NCBI RefSeq assembly: GCF_037940415.1
Contig: NZ_CP149798.1
Span: 2,042,501-2,106,500 of the forward strand
Source: Streptomyces sp. f51
Lineage (GTDB): Bacteria; Actinomycetota; Actinomycetes; Streptomycetales; Streptomycetaceae
Length of the DNA: 64,000 nt
Reading direction: 5' to 3'
The notes under the pieces were generated by a model that was not told the DNA's origin, ran no database searches, and saw only the letters and a list, made by a program, of their open reading frames with translations. This document shows positions 1 to 8,088 of this stretch, one piece after another (position 1 is the stretch's first letter; each line of letters opens with the position of its first letter). The position numbers and the translations under genes were made by a program.

Positions 1-681
1 GCGTCCAGGCCCACGCAGCCGGCGCCCACGACGTCCGCCCCCATGCCCATGGAGTCCATCGGTACGTCGCCCGCGCCCATGGCTCCCGCGCCGCAGCCGG
101 CGCGCCGGGCCGCGCCCGCCGGAACACCGACGACCGAGCCGGGCCTCTGGACCAAGGTCGCCGAGACACCCCCGCCCGGTATGGGCCTGCGGACCAGGGC
201 CGACGGGACGCTCCCGGGCGGCATGACCGTCGTCATCGAGACGACCGAGCCGATTCCACCGGCCATGCCGGTCGGTGCCGGCCTCGGCACGGACACCTAC
301 TCCACGGCGGACACCGACACAGGCACCACCACCGGCACCGTCGCGGCCGCCAAGGCACAGGCCCCGGCCCCGGCCCCGGTCGCACCACTGCTCTGGACCA
401 AGGTCGCCGAGACACCCCCGCCCGGCATGCGCTTCGGCACCCGCACGCGGTCGGCTTCCCCGGACGGCACCGCTCCCGGGAACGGGACCCCCGACGGTCC
501 GCCGCCCGTCGGCGAGTTCAGGGGCCAGGTCACCCTGCGCCCCCTCCCCCCCGCCCCGCACACACCCGGGGACGCGGAGTCCGGCGGTCCGTGTGTACTG
601 GCCCACACGGACGAGGAGAAAAGGGACGGCACGGGCGAAGAAACGTCACCCTCCGACTCCCGTGCGATGACCGCACGTTAG
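1..681 (+). CDS. Proline/alanine/threonine-rich protein, 3' part only
   Basis: The reading frame is already open at base 1 and closes with TAG at 679-681, so this is probably the C-terminal 226 codons of a longer gene; an internal ATG at 43 is the first ATG seen. Third codon positions are strongly GC, as in a real Streptomyces gene. The product is low-complexity and rich in Pro, Ala, Gly and Thr. A 13-residue motif LWTKVAETPPPGM occurs twice (about 125-165 and 391-429) with different flanks, which suggests repeated short linear or substrate motifs. No membrane segment, signal peptide or known domain is visible. I do not recognise the family. The N-terminus and any operon context lie outside the window. 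Confidence 0.6.
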   Translation, partial: ASRPTQPAPTTSAPMPMESIGTSPAPMAPAPQPARRAAPAGTPTTEPGLWTKVAETPPPGMGLRTRADGTLPGGMTVVIETTEPIPPAMPVGAGLGTDTYSTADTDTGTTTGTVAAAKAQAPAPAPVAPLLWTKVAETPPPGMRFGTRTRSASPDGTAPGNGTPDGPPPVGEFRGQVTLRPLPPAPHTPGDAESGGPCVLAHTDEEKRDGTGEETSPSDSRAMTAR

Positions 682-729
682 ACTCCCCCGGCTGTAAAGA
701 AGGATCTTGCATACGGGGTGAACACTTAA

Positions 730-900
730 ATGAACGACACCAGCACCATGGAAGCGCCGGTCGGGGACGTCCACGAGGCGTCGGCGGCCGGGTCCGAGGG
801 CCACGGCAGACACCGCGGCCCGGTCTCCGGCCACGACGACGAGGCGACCCCTCACGGCCGCCACCGCAAGCCGTCCGGCCAGCAGGCCACGACGGCCTGA
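730..900 (+). CDS. Small hydrophilic protein (56 aa)
   Basis: A short ORF starting MNDTSTMEAPVGD and ending QQATTA. It is rich in His, Gly, Arg and acidic residues and contains two HGRHR motifs, with no hydrophobic stretch. A GGGGTGA sequence lies about 8 nt before the ATG and can serve as ribosome binding site. The gene is followed closely by a strong hairpin at 945-978, which supports a real short transcript. Streptomyces genomes carry similar proteins annotated only as small hydrophilic proteins; function is unknown. It may be transcribed with the proline-rich gene that ends 48 nt upstream, or from its own promoter. Confidence 0.65.
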   Translation: MNDTSTMEAPVGDVHEASAAGSEGHGRHRGPVSGHDDEATPHGRHRKPSGQQATTA

Positions 901-944
901 CGGTCCGCGGAGCGCCCTGCCGGCCAGGGCACACCGAACGACAC

Positions 945-978
945 ACGGCCCCGCTCGCACCATGGCGAGCGGGGCCGT
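945..978 (+). terminator. Hairpin terminator after small hydrophilic protein gene
   Basis: Perfect 14-bp stem (945-958 pairing with 965-978) with a 6-nt loop, without a T-tract, as is usual for Streptomyces. It follows the stop codon at 900 by 44 nt. Confidence 0.8.
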
Positions 979-1089
979 ATCGGTTCGGGGCCGCGTCCGG
1001 GCGGGCCTAACCGATTCGGGACGATGTCCGGGCGGCCCGTGTCCCGTGGGGCCGGACCGATGCGGGCCGGTCCGCGGGTGGCCGTCCGC

Positions 1090-2040
1090 TCAGCGGGGGG
1101 AGCCCTCCCGCTTGAGCGCCAGCACCTCCGCGGCCGCGAACGTCTCGCCGCGCGGCCGGTCCGCGTAGTACGGGGTGAGCAGCGCGTCGAGTTCGTCGTG
1201 ACTGAAGGTGTCCTGCTTGCTGTCGAACTTCGCCGCCACCCGGGGCCGTTCGACGACCGCGACCATGCCGCCGTGCACCACGAGAAGCTGTCCGTTGACG
1301 TGCGCGGCGGCGGGAGAGGCCAAGTAGCCGACGAGCGGGGCGACATGCTCGGGGGCGAGCGGGTCGAGACCGTCCTCGGGCAGATCGAATCCGGCGAAGA
1401 CGTCCTCCGTCATCCGGGTGCGGGCGCGCGGGCAGATGACGTTGGCGGTGACGCCGTACTTGGCCAGGGCCAGCGCCGTCGAGGTGGTCAGGCCGACGAT
1501 CCCGCCCTTGGCCGCCGCGTAGTTGGGCTGCCCGGCGGAGCCCGCGAGGAACGCCTCCGACGAGGTGTTCACGATCCGTCCGAAGACCGACCCGCCGGCC
1601 GCCTTGGAGCGGGCCCGCCAGTGGACCGAGGCGAAGTGGGTGGTGTTGAAATGGCCTTTGAGGTGGACCCTGACGACCGAGTCCCACTCGTCCTCGGTCA
1701 TCGAGAAGACCATCCGGTCGCGCAGGATGCCCGCGTTGTTGACGAGGATGTCCAGTTTCCCGAAGCCCGTGACGGCCGACTCGACCAGTTCGCGGGCCTG
1801 TTCGTGGTCGGAGACGTCCCCGGTGTGGGCGAGGGCCCGGCCGCCCGCCGCGCGGATCTCGGCGGCGACCTCCTCGGCCGGGGTGGCCGAGGCCGCGCCC
1901 GAGCCGTCCCGTCCGGGCTGTCCGTAGTCGTTGACGACGACGGCCGCGCCCAGCCGGCCCAGTTCCAGAGCCTCGGCCCGGCCGAGCCCGCGGCCCGCGC
2001 CGGTGACGATCGCGGTGAGCCCTTCGAGTGGCAGTGACAT
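1090..2040 (-). CDS. SDR-family 3-hydroxyacyl-CoA dehydrogenase-like oxidoreductase
   Basis: A 316-residue short-chain dehydrogenase, probably acting on a hydroxyacyl-CoA or hydroxysteroid with NAD(P). It has the Rossmann motif TGAGRGLG (13-20), NNAG (101-104), the catalytic serine around 160-161 and YAAAK with Tyr174 and Lys178. The N-terminal half, with its long insert after the second strand, resembles the dehydrogenase unit of peroxisomal multifunctional enzyme type 2 and mycobacterial steroid SDRs. AAGGA lies 8 nt before the ATG. It is the last gene of a three-gene minus-strand set (MaoC hydratase, alcohol dehydrogenase, SDR) led by a KstR-type operator at 4155. Together with the MaoC protein it could supply the hydratase and dehydrogenase steps of beta-oxidation. 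The substrate is inferred. Confidence 0.88.
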   Translation of the reverse strand: MSLPLEGLTAIVTGAGRGLGRAEALELGRLGAAVVVNDYGQPGRDGSGAASATPAEEVAAEIRAAGGRALAHTGDVSDHEQARELVESAVTGFGKLDILVNNAGILRDRMVFSMTEDEWDSVVRVHLKGHFNTTHFASVHWRARSKAAGGSVFGRIVNTSSEAFLAGSAGQPNYAAAKGGIVGLTTSTALALAKYGVTANVICPRARTRMTEDVFAGFDLPEDGLDPLAPEHVAPLVGYLASPAAAHVNGQLLVVHGGMVAVVERPRVAAKFDSKQDTFSHDELDALLTPYYADRPRGETFAAAEVLALKREGSPR

Positions 2041-2089
2041 CAGGGTCCTTAGCGGTTGTGGTGGCGGTCGGCGCCGGCGGGTGCCCGGG

Positions 2090-3166
2090 TCAGATCTCTA
2101 TGCACGTCCGGAGCGCGGTGCCCGAACGCATCTGGTCGAGCGCCTCGTTGATCCCGGCCAGCGGCACCCGGTGGGTGATCAGGCCTTCGAGGTCGATGCG
2201 GCCCGCGCGCCACAGGGCGATCGTGCGCTCGTAGGAACGCAGGACGTCCCCGCCGCCGTACATCGAGGGCAGGATGCGCTTCTCGTCGAAGAACAGCTCG
2301 AACATGTTGAGCTGGAGGTGGTCGTCCATGGCGCCGGCGCCGACGACGACGAGGGTGCCGCCGCGGCGGGTGTGGTCGTAGGCGGTGCGGGCGGTGGCGG
2401 ACTTTCCGACGACCTCGAAGACGTAGTCGAAGCCCTCGCCCGCGGTCACCGACTGTTTGGCGTCGGCGAGTTCGTCGGGCGCCACGGCCCGGGTGGCGCC
2501 GAAGCGGAGGGCCGCCTCGCGGCGGGAGGCGACCGGGTCGACGGCGACGATCTCGGCGGCCCCCTTGAGCCGGGCGCCCTGGATCGCGGAGATGCCGACG
2601 CCTCCGCAGCCGATCACCGCGACCGACGAACCGGCCTCCACGTCGGCGGTGTTGAGGGCAGCGCCGAGTCCGGTGGTGACGCCGCAGCCGATCAGGGCGG
2701 CTATGTCGAAGGGCACGTCGGCGGGGATGGGGACCGCGCAGCCGGCGGCGACGACGACCTCCTCGGCGAAGGTGCCGGTGCCCGCGAAGCCGAAGACGTC
2801 ACCGCCGGGACGCTTGAAGTTGGGGGTGCCCGCGTTCATGAATCCGGCCAGGCACAGTTCGGTCTGGCCCCGCTTGCAGGAGGGACAGGCACCGCAGGCG
2901 GGAAGCCAGCAGATGACGACCCGGTCGCCGGGCTTCACATGGGTGACGCCCTCGCCGACCTCGGTGACCTCGCCCGCGCCCTCGTGTCCCGGCACGAACG
3001 GCGCGGGCTGGGGCAGGACGCCGTTCATGGCGGACAGGTCCGAGTGGCACAGCCCCGTGGCCCGTACCCGGACGCGCACCTTGCCGGGCCCGAAGCCCAC
3101 CGCCTCGACGTCGTCGAGGACTTCCAGTTTGTCCTGGCCTGTCTCGTGCAGTACGGCTGCGCGCAT
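2090..3166 (-). CDS. Zinc-dependent medium-chain alcohol dehydrogenase
   Basis: A 358-residue MDR-family alcohol dehydrogenase. Catalytic-zinc ligands Cys40 and His61 (GHE motif) are visible, and the structural zinc site is complete with Cys91, 94, 97 and 105. A GCGGVG nucleotide-binding motif sits near residue 190. The architecture matches NAD- or mycothiol-type class III-like dehydrogenases used by actinobacteria on long-chain or steroid-side-chain alcohols. A GGGGAG ribosome binding site lies 8 nt before the ATG. It sits between the MaoC gene (34-nt gap) and the SDR gene (49-nt gap) on one strand, so co-transcription is likely. A role in oxidising a CYP-generated terminal alcohol is plausible from the regulon but not shown. 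Confidence 0.88.
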   Translation of the reverse strand: MRAAVLHETGQDKLEVLDDVEAVGFGPGKVRVRVRATGLCHSDLSAMNGVLPQPAPFVPGHEGAGEVTEVGEGVTHVKPGDRVVICWLPACGACPSCKRGQTELCLAGFMNAGTPNFKRPGGDVFGFAGTGTFAEEVVVAAGCAVPIPADVPFDIAALIGCGVTTGLGAALNTADVEAGSSVAVIGCGGVGISAIQGARLKGAAEIVAVDPVASRREAALRFGATRAVAPDELADAKQSVTAGEGFDYVFEVVGKSATARTAYDHTRRGGTLVVVGAGAMDDHLQLNMFELFFDEKRILPSMYGGGDVLRSYERTIALWRAGRIDLEGLITHRVPLAGINEALDQMRSGTALRTCIEI

Positions 3167-3200
3167 GGTGCGGCTCCCCTCGGGACGGTTCCTACGGGTG

Positions 3201-4058
3201 TCAGACGTGATCGACGACGGTGTCGGCGAGGACCGGCGCGTCGTCCCGCTCGACCGCGCTCACCGCCACCCGGACCCCGCCGTCGTTCCGCCACATCCGG
3301 ATGCGCAGGGTCTCGCCGGGGAAGACGACTCCGGCGAAGCGGGTGCTGTACGAGCGGACCCGGGTCACATCGCCGCCGAGCAGGGTGTCGACGACGGCCT
3401 TGAGCGTCATGCCGTACGTGCACAGCCCGTGCAGGATGGGCCGGTCGAACCCGGCGAGCTTGGCGAACTCGGGGTCGGCGTGCAGGGGGTTCCAGTCGCC
3501 GGACAGCCGATAGAGCAGGGCCTGGTCCTCGCGGACCGGGCGTTCCACGGTCCTGTCCGGCGGTCCCGCGGGGGCCGCCGGCCGGGTGCCCGGTCCCCGG
3601 TCGCCGCCCCAGCCGCCCTCGCCGCGCACGAAGATCTGGGCGTCGTTGGTCCACAACGGGCCGTCGGTGTCGGCCACTTCGGTGCGCATGACGAGGATGG
3701 CTGCGGTGCCCTTGTCGTAGACGGCGGCGATGCGCCCGGTGGCGGTGGCCGTGCCCTCGGCGGGGATCGGGCGGTGCAGGCGGACGCTCTGGCCGCCGTG
3801 CAGGACGCGGGCGAGGTCGACGTCGACGCCGGGCATGGAGAGCCCGCTGATCACGCCCGGTGAGCCGGCGCCCGCGACGGTGGCGAAGCTCGGCAGGACG
3901 TGCAGCCTGGATTCGAGGGTGTAGCGCAGCTCGTCGGGGTCGGTCGCGGGCACGCCCGCCCCGATCCCCAGGTGGTAGAGCTGGACGTCCTTGTGGCTCC
4001 AGGCGATCTCGCCGGTCCGCGGCTGGGCTGCGACGGCCTTGGCGGCGTCAATGGGCAT
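3201..4058 (-). CDS. MaoC-family enoyl-CoA hydratase (hydratase 2 type)
   Basis: A 285-residue double-hotdog protein. The C-terminal hydratase-2 motif is clear: YRLSGDWNPLHADPEF at about 183-198, with probable catalytic Asp187 and His192, followed by PILHG. The length fits full peroxisomal-type MFE-2 hydratase domains and mycobacterial ChsH/Rv3538-like proteins. The start at 4058 is preferred because AGGAG lies about 6 nt upstream; the much longer frame running to 4697 has no support and crosses into the divergent ABC gene. It is the first gene of the minus-strand operon with the alcohol dehydrogenase and SDR, and a KstR-type operator (4155-4168) lies 97 nt upstream. It probably hydrates an enoyl-CoA in side-chain or branched-acyl beta-oxidation. 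Confidence 0.88.
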   Translation of the reverse strand: MPIDAAKAVAAQPRTGEIAWSHKDVQLYHLGIGAGVPATDPDELRYTLESRLHVLPSFATVAGAGSPGVISGLSMPGVDVDLARVLHGGQSVRLHRPIPAEGTATATGRIAAVYDKGTAAILVMRTEVADTDGPLWTNDAQIFVRGEGGWGGDRGPGTRPAAPAGPPDRTVERPVREDQALLYRLSGDWNPLHADPEFAKLAGFDRPILHGLCTYGMTLKAVVDTLLGGDVTRVRSYSTRFAGVVFPGETLRIRMWRNDGGVRVAVSAVERDDAPVLADTVVDHV

Positions 4059-4154
4059 GGGGCTCCTTGCTCGACTGCGCGAAAGACCTCGGTGCGGCCG
4101 TCCGCACCGTCGGCCGCACCGAGGTCGACACTGGGCCGCGGGACACGCTCGTTC

Positions 4155-4168
4155 TAGAACGCGTTCCA
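4155..4168. promoter_or_regulatory. KstR-type operator A
   Basis: TAGAACGCGTTCCA matches the KstR consensus TnnAACnnGTTnnA at every fixed position. It lies between the MaoC operon (start 4058, minus) and the ABC transporter gene (start 4351, plus), closer to the former. Binding is inferred from the match and from the kstR-like gene at 28769. Confidence 0.75.
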
Positions 4169-4217
4169 GTCCGGCGACCCCTTGTATAGCCGAGCGTCCA
4201 GCACTTGTGAAGACTAC

Positions 4218-4232
4218 TGACGCCATGTCAGA
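4218..4232. promoter_or_regulatory. CTGAC-N5-GTCAG dyad, copy S1
   Basis: Inverted repeat CTGAC GCCAT GTCAG, upstream of KstR-type site A in the MaoC promoter region. The same dyad recurs at 18031, 22884 and, with one mismatch, at 32331 and 44084, always near steroid-type genes. Confidence 0.55.
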
Positions 4233-4350
4233 TCGAGTCGTGGTGAAGGTTTTTCGCGCGCGTCGCGCCGGTGGCCGTGACATTTGTCCCGGCCGATCGC
4301 TGACAGTTGCCTCTGCCGGGGCGGCGCCCCCGACCCCTAGCGTCGTAGCC

Positions 4351-5319
4351 ATGACACAGACGACGGGGACGACGACGGAGGCGGCGGGAGAGCCGCGGGG
4401 GACGTCCGCGCCACCGGTGGCCGGGACGGCACCCGCGGTGCGCTTCAGGGGCGCGGTCAAGACCTTCGGCGAGGTGCGCGCGGTCGCCGGTCTCGACCTC
4501 GACGTGGCGGCCGGCGAGACGGTGGCGCTGCTGGGCCGCAACGGGGCGGGAAAGTCGACGGCGATCTCCCTGCTGCTCGGCCTGAACGAGCCGGACGAGG
4601 GCTCGGTCGAACTCTGCGGCGCCCGCCCGCAGGACGCGGTGCGCGCCGGACGGGTCGGCGCGATGCTCCAGGACGCCAGGCCGGTGCCGCGGGTCACGGT
4701 CCACGAGCTGGTCTCCTTCGTGGCGGGACGCTATCCGCACCCCCTCCCGGTGGCCGAGGCGCTGCGCCTGGCGGGCATCACGGAACTGGCCGGGCGGCGC
4801 GTGGACCGGCTGTCCGGCGGACAGGCGCAGCGGGTGCGGTTCGCGGTGGCGCTCGCCGGGAACCCCGCGCTGATCGTGCTGGACGAGCCCACGGCGGCGC
4901 TCGACGTGGAGGCACGGCACGCGTTCTGGGAGTCGATGGGTGCCTTCGCGCGGCGCGGTCACACCGTGCTGTTCTCCACGCACTATCTGGAGGAGGCCGA
5001 CGCGCACGCCGACCGGATCGTCGTCGTCGACAAGGGGCGGATCGTCGCGGACGGGAGCGGGGAGGAGCTGCGGCGGGCGGCGGGCGGCAACCTGGTCTCC
5101 TTCGACCTGGCGGGGCCGGTCCCGGACGACCTGGCGCTGCTGCCGGGCGTGGTGGCGGTGGAGGTGCGCGGGCGGCGGGCCCGGCTGCGCACCGACGACT
5201 CGGACGCGACGGTGATCGCGCTGGCCGAACGGGGCGCGATCCGCGGCCTGGAGGTCGTCCCCGCGTCCCTGGACGACGCGTTCATGGCCCTCACCTCGGA
5301 CGAACGGGAGACGGTGTGA
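4351..5319 (+). CDS. ABC transporter ATP-binding protein (drug/antibiotic export type)
   Basis: A 322-residue ATPase: Walker A GRNGAGKS (62-69), Q-loop near residue 107, signature LSGGQ (154-158), Walker B LIVLDEP (174-180) and a conserved switch His in STHYLEEAD. The C-terminal 100 residues resemble the accessory domain of DrrA/NatA-like exporters. It couples translationally to the permease gene (stop TGA overlaps the ATG at 5319). A DesK-type kinase follows, so the three probably form a sensor-linked efflux or envelope-stress module. No ribosome binding site precedes the chosen ATG, so the transcript may be leaderless; the frame is open further upstream but runs through the operators. Substrate unknown. 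Confidence 0.88.
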   Translation: MTQTTGTTTEAAGEPRGTSAPPVAGTAPAVRFRGAVKTFGEVRAVAGLDLDVAAGETVALLGRNGAGKSTAISLLLGLNEPDEGSVELCGARPQDAVRAGRVGAMLQDARPVPRVTVHELVSFVAGRYPHPLPVAEALRLAGITELAGRRVDRLSGGQAQRVRFAVALAGNPALIVLDEPTAALDVEARHAFWESMGAFARRGHTVLFSTHYLEEADAHADRIVVVDKGRIVADGSGEELRRAAGGNLVSFDLAGPVPDDLALLPGVVAVEVRGRRARLRTDDSDATVIALAERGAIRGLEVVPASLDDAFMALTSDERETV

Positions 5320-6038
5320 TGTTCGACTATCTGCGGCTCGAAGTGCGCCGGACGCTGCGCGACACCGGCTTCGTGATCGGCGGCGTCGCGATGCCGGTGA
5401 TGATGTATCTGCTGTTCACCAACCTCGGCGGCGGCGACGACGGGGCGTGGAGGACCGCCTCGATGGTCGGCATGGCCGCGTACGGGGCGGTCGGCTCGGC
5501 GCTGAACACCGGCGGCGGGGTCGCCGAGGACAAGGTGACCGGCTGGCTGCGGCAGCTCCGGGTGACCCCGATGACCTCGCGCCAGGTGGTGCTCGGGCGC
5601 GCTCTGACCGGCTCGGTGACCGTGCTGCCCGCCATCGTCGCGGTTCTGGCGGCCGGCGGTCTGGTCAACGGCGTACGGCTGGACGCCTGGCAGTGGGCCG
5701 CGACGGCCCTGCTGCTGTGGCTCGGTTCGGTCCCCTTCACCCTGCTGGGCCTCGGCAACGGCTACCGGATGACCGCGCAGACGACCGGTGTCGTGAACAT
5801 GGTGTGCAATCTGGGGCTCGCGGTGGTCGGCGGGCTGTGGTTCCCGCTCGCCCTCTTCCCCGGCTGGCTGCGCTCGGTCTCCGCGTACACGCCCACGAAC
5901 CGCTTCGCCCAGCTGGGCGTGTCGGTCACCGAGGGCCGGGCACCCGGCGTCACGGCGATGGCGGTCCTCGCCGCCTGGCTGCTGCTGTTCGGTTCGTACG
6001 CCGTGATCTCGTACCGTCGATCCGCACGCACTGTCTGA
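5319..6038 (+). CDS. ABC-2 type transporter permease
   Basis: A 239-residue integral membrane protein with about six hydrophobic segments in the ABC-2 export arrangement, starting MFDYLRLEVRRTLRD and showing a characteristic GGLWFPL segment before the last two helices. Its ATG overlaps the stop of the ATPase gene (TGATG), implying translational coupling; a GTG at 5316 is an alternative start. Together with the upstream ATPase it should form a homodimeric exporter. The next gene is a histidine kinase 14 nt downstream, the common arrangement for lipid- or drug-sensing DesK/DesR-type operons in Streptomyces. Confidence 0.85.
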   Translation: MFDYLRLEVRRTLRDTGFVIGGVAMPVMMYLLFTNLGGGDDGAWRTASMVGMAAYGAVGSALNTGGGVAEDKVTGWLRQLRVTPMTSRQVVLGRALTGSVTVLPAIVAVLAAGGLVNGVRLDAWQWAATALLLWLGSVPFTLLGLGNGYRMTAQTTGVVNMVCNLGLAVVGGLWFPLALFPGWLRSVSAYTPTNRFAQLGVSVTEGRAPGVTAMAVLAAWLLLFGSYAVISYRRSARTV

Positions 6039-6052
6039 ACGGGGAGCGGGAC

Positions 6053-7303
6053 ATGCCCAGGATGGAAGGCATTCGCTGCCAGATCCGCGCGCTGCGGGCC
6101 GAACGGCGGCGCTGGAAGGCCGACATGGAGCGCTTCAAGGCCGAGCGGCGGGCCGCGCGCAGGAGCGGCGCGGCCCTGCCGGAGAACCCGGGGCCGCCGC
6201 CGACCGGTTTCGCGCTGCTGCCGTGGCTGCTGCTGGGGATGGGCGCCTTCTCCAATCTCCTCCAGGGCACGACCCCGCAGCCCTGGGTCGGCGGGCTGGG
6301 CCTGCTGGCCTTCAACTCCCTGTACATCTACGTGACGTTCCGGGCGTTCGTGAAGACGACGCGGGAGGCGCGCTCCACCCGCGTCGCGCTCGTGATGATG
6401 GGCGTGATCACCTGCGCGCTCGCCCTCGGGTACGGGGGAAGCTGGCTGTACTTCTTCCCGCTGCTCGGGCTGGCCACCGGGGCGGTGGTGCGCGGGCCCT
6501 GGCTCGGGAGGATCGGGCTCGGCCTGACGGCGCTCGCGGCGGCGGTCTCCGCCGTCCGGGCGGGCTGGGACGCGGTGAACGTCGCCTACGGCACCTTCCT
6601 GTCCACGATGGTCACGGCCGCGATCCTCTCCCTGTCCGAGGCGGTGCGCGAACTGCGGGCGGCGCGGGAGGAGTTGGCGCGCCGGGCGGTGGAGAAGGAG
6701 CGGATGCGCTTCTCCCGCGACCTGCACGACCTGCTCGGGCACACGCTCTCCGTCATCGTGGTGAAGTCGGAGGCGGCCCGCCGGCTGGCTCCCCGCGATC
6801 TGGACGCGGCCCTCGTGCAGGTCACGGACATCGAGTCGGTCGGCAGGCAGGCGCTGACGGAGATCCGCGAGGCGGTCACCGGCTATCGCGAGGGCAGTCT
6901 CGCCACGGAGCTGGACGGTGCCCGCTCGGCGCTGTCCGCGGCGCGGGTGGAGCCGGTCGTACGGCAGTCGGGGCCGCCCCTGGTCCCGCAGACGGAGGCC
7001 CTGCTGGGCTGGGTGCTGCGCGAGGCCGTCACCAACGTGGTGCGCCACAGCGACGCGACGCGCTGCGAGATCACCGTCGACGGCACCGTGGACCTCGTCC
7101 GGCTGACGGTCTCGGACAACGGCACCGGCGCCTCCCCCGCGGAGCCCGAGCCGGGTGTGGGCGGCACGGGCCTCAAGGGGCTCACCGAGCGCCTCGCGAC
7201 GGCCGGCGGGTCCCTGCGGGCGGGCCGGACCCCGCGCGGCGGCTTCGAGGTGCGGGCCGAACTCCCGGTGGAGGCGGTGGACTTGACCGAGGCGTCGCGG
7301 TGA
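6053..7303 (+). CDS. DesK-like (NarL family) sensor histidine kinase
   Basis: A 416-residue kinase. A charged, probably coiled-coil N-terminus (1-40) is followed by about five transmembrane helices (50-190), a HisKA_3 domain with phospho-acceptor His225 in RDLHDLLGH, and a HATPase_c domain with N-box EAVTNVVRHS and G-box DNGTG. GGGGAG about 8 nt before the ATG supports this start; the frame extends upstream only as a shadow of the permease gene. It follows the ABC transporter pair. No response regulator gene follows directly: the next plus-strand candidate is at 10817, after unrelated genes. The kinase probably senses membrane state or the transported compound. Confidence 0.88.
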   Translation: MPRMEGIRCQIRALRAERRRWKADMERFKAERRAARRSGAALPENPGPPPTGFALLPWLLLGMGAFSNLLQGTTPQPWVGGLGLLAFNSLYIYVTFRAFVKTTREARSTRVALVMMGVITCALALGYGGSWLYFFPLLGLATGAVVRGPWLGRIGLGLTALAAAVSAVRAGWDAVNVAYGTFLSTMVTAAILSLSEAVRELRAAREELARRAVEKERMRFSRDLHDLLGHTLSVIVVKSEAARRLAPRDLDAALVQVTDIESVGRQALTEIREAVTGYREGSLATELDGARSALSAARVEPVVRQSGPPLVPQTEALLGWVLREAVTNVVRHSDATRCEITVDGTVDLVRLTVSDNGTGASPAEPEPGVGGTGLKGLTERLATAGGSLRAGRTPRGGFEVRAELPVEAVDLTEASR

Positions 7304-7313
7304 GCGGCGCCCC

Positions 7314-7946
7314 TCAGGGGGTGCCGGGTCCGAGCAGCGCGTCGGTGAGGCGTTCCGCGGCGGCCGCGTCGAGGGGGGCGTGCCCGAGCAGGAAGCGGTA
7401 CCAGAACAGGCCGTAGACCTGGTCGACCATGAGGTCGAGGTCCCGGTCGGCGGGGAGTTCGCCGCGCGCGCGGCCGCGGTCGAGGACGTCGTGCAGCAGG
7501 GCGCGCCGGGTGCCGGTGTAGGCGCGCAGCAGCTCGGCGAGGTGGGGGTCGGCCGCCGCCTCGCGGACGAGGGTGCGCAGGGCCGGGCCCCAGGGGGCGC
7601 GCTGGGCCGCGTCGAAGGTGGCGGCGACCACCGTGCGCAGGTCCTCGCGCAGCGATCCGGTGTCGGGCGGCGGTACGTCCTGGCCGGCGCGGTCGGTGAG
7701 CGCGTCCAGCAGGACGGCTCCCTTGGACGGCCACCAGCGGTAGAGGGTCTGCTTGCCGACGCCGGCCGCGCGCGCGACGGCCTCCACGGTGATGGGGGCG
7801 CCCCGCGACTCCACGAGCAGCCGCAGCGCCGCGTCGAGGACGGCCTGCCGCGCGGCTTCGTTCCGTCGCCGGCCGGTGTGCGGCCGTGCACCGGGCTCCC
7901 CCCGCCCCGTACCGGTGGCCGCTCCCTCGGTGTCGTTCGCTTCCAT
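7314..7946 (-). CDS. TetR-family transcriptional regulator
   Basis: A 210-residue TetR repressor. The N-terminal helix-turn-helix reads ITVEAVARAAGVGKQTLYRW, and the C-terminal ligand domain resembles the TetR_C_11/AcrR group. The start at 7946 has GGGAGAAG about 8 nt upstream; a second ATG at 7964 is possible. It is convergent with the kinase gene (10-nt gap) and divergent from the SDR gene at 8089. The intergenic space has two 17-bp palindromes (7994-8010, 8023-8039) that are the probable operators, so it most likely represses itself and the SDR gene. The inducer is unknown. Confidence 0.87.
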   Translation of the reverse strand: MEANDTEGAATGTGRGEPGARPHTGRRRNEAARQAVLDAALRLLVESRGAPITVEAVARAAGVGKQTLYRWWPSKGAVLLDALTDRAGQDVPPPDTGSLREDLRTVVAATFDAAQRAPWGPALRTLVREAAADPHLAELLRAYTGTRRALLHDVLDRGRARGELPADRDLDLMVDQVYGLFWYRFLLGHAPLDAAAAERLTDALLGPGTP

Positions 7947-7993
7947 GGCCCGATCTTCTCCCATTCCGGCGACGCGGTTCCGCGATCCCTTGA

Positions 7994-8010
7994 CGAGACT
8001 GGCGGTCTCG
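7994..8010. promoter_or_regulatory. TetR operator palindrome 1
   Basis: CGAGACTGGCGGTCTCG is a near-perfect 17-bp dyad (arms CGAGAC/GTCTCG). A second copy follows 29 bp away centre to centre, in the divergent TetR/SDR promoter region. Confidence 0.75.
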
Positions 8011-8022
8011 GCAACACTTTAA

Positions 8023-8039
8023 CGAGACCGACAGTCTCG
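8023..8039. promoter_or_regulatory. TetR operator palindrome 2
   Basis: CGAGACCGACAGTCTCG shares both arms with the palindrome at 7994. The pair probably brackets the divergent promoters and would be bound by the TetR protein encoded at 7314-7946. Confidence 0.75.
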
Positions 8040-8088
8040 TCAAGTGGCTCAGCAGCAGCCTCGACGCTCCGGAAGGGGAAGCCCCGCC

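Noticed and set aside
3201..4697. Long minus-strand frame extending the MaoC gene to 498 aa
   Set aside because: The extra N-terminus overlaps the divergent ABC gene and the operators, while a good start with AGGAG exists at 4058.
5447..6052. Plus-strand frame running from the permease region into the kinase as one 618-aa protein
   Set aside because: The first 200 codons are an out-of-frame reading of the permease gene; the kinase has its own start and ribosome binding site at 6053.
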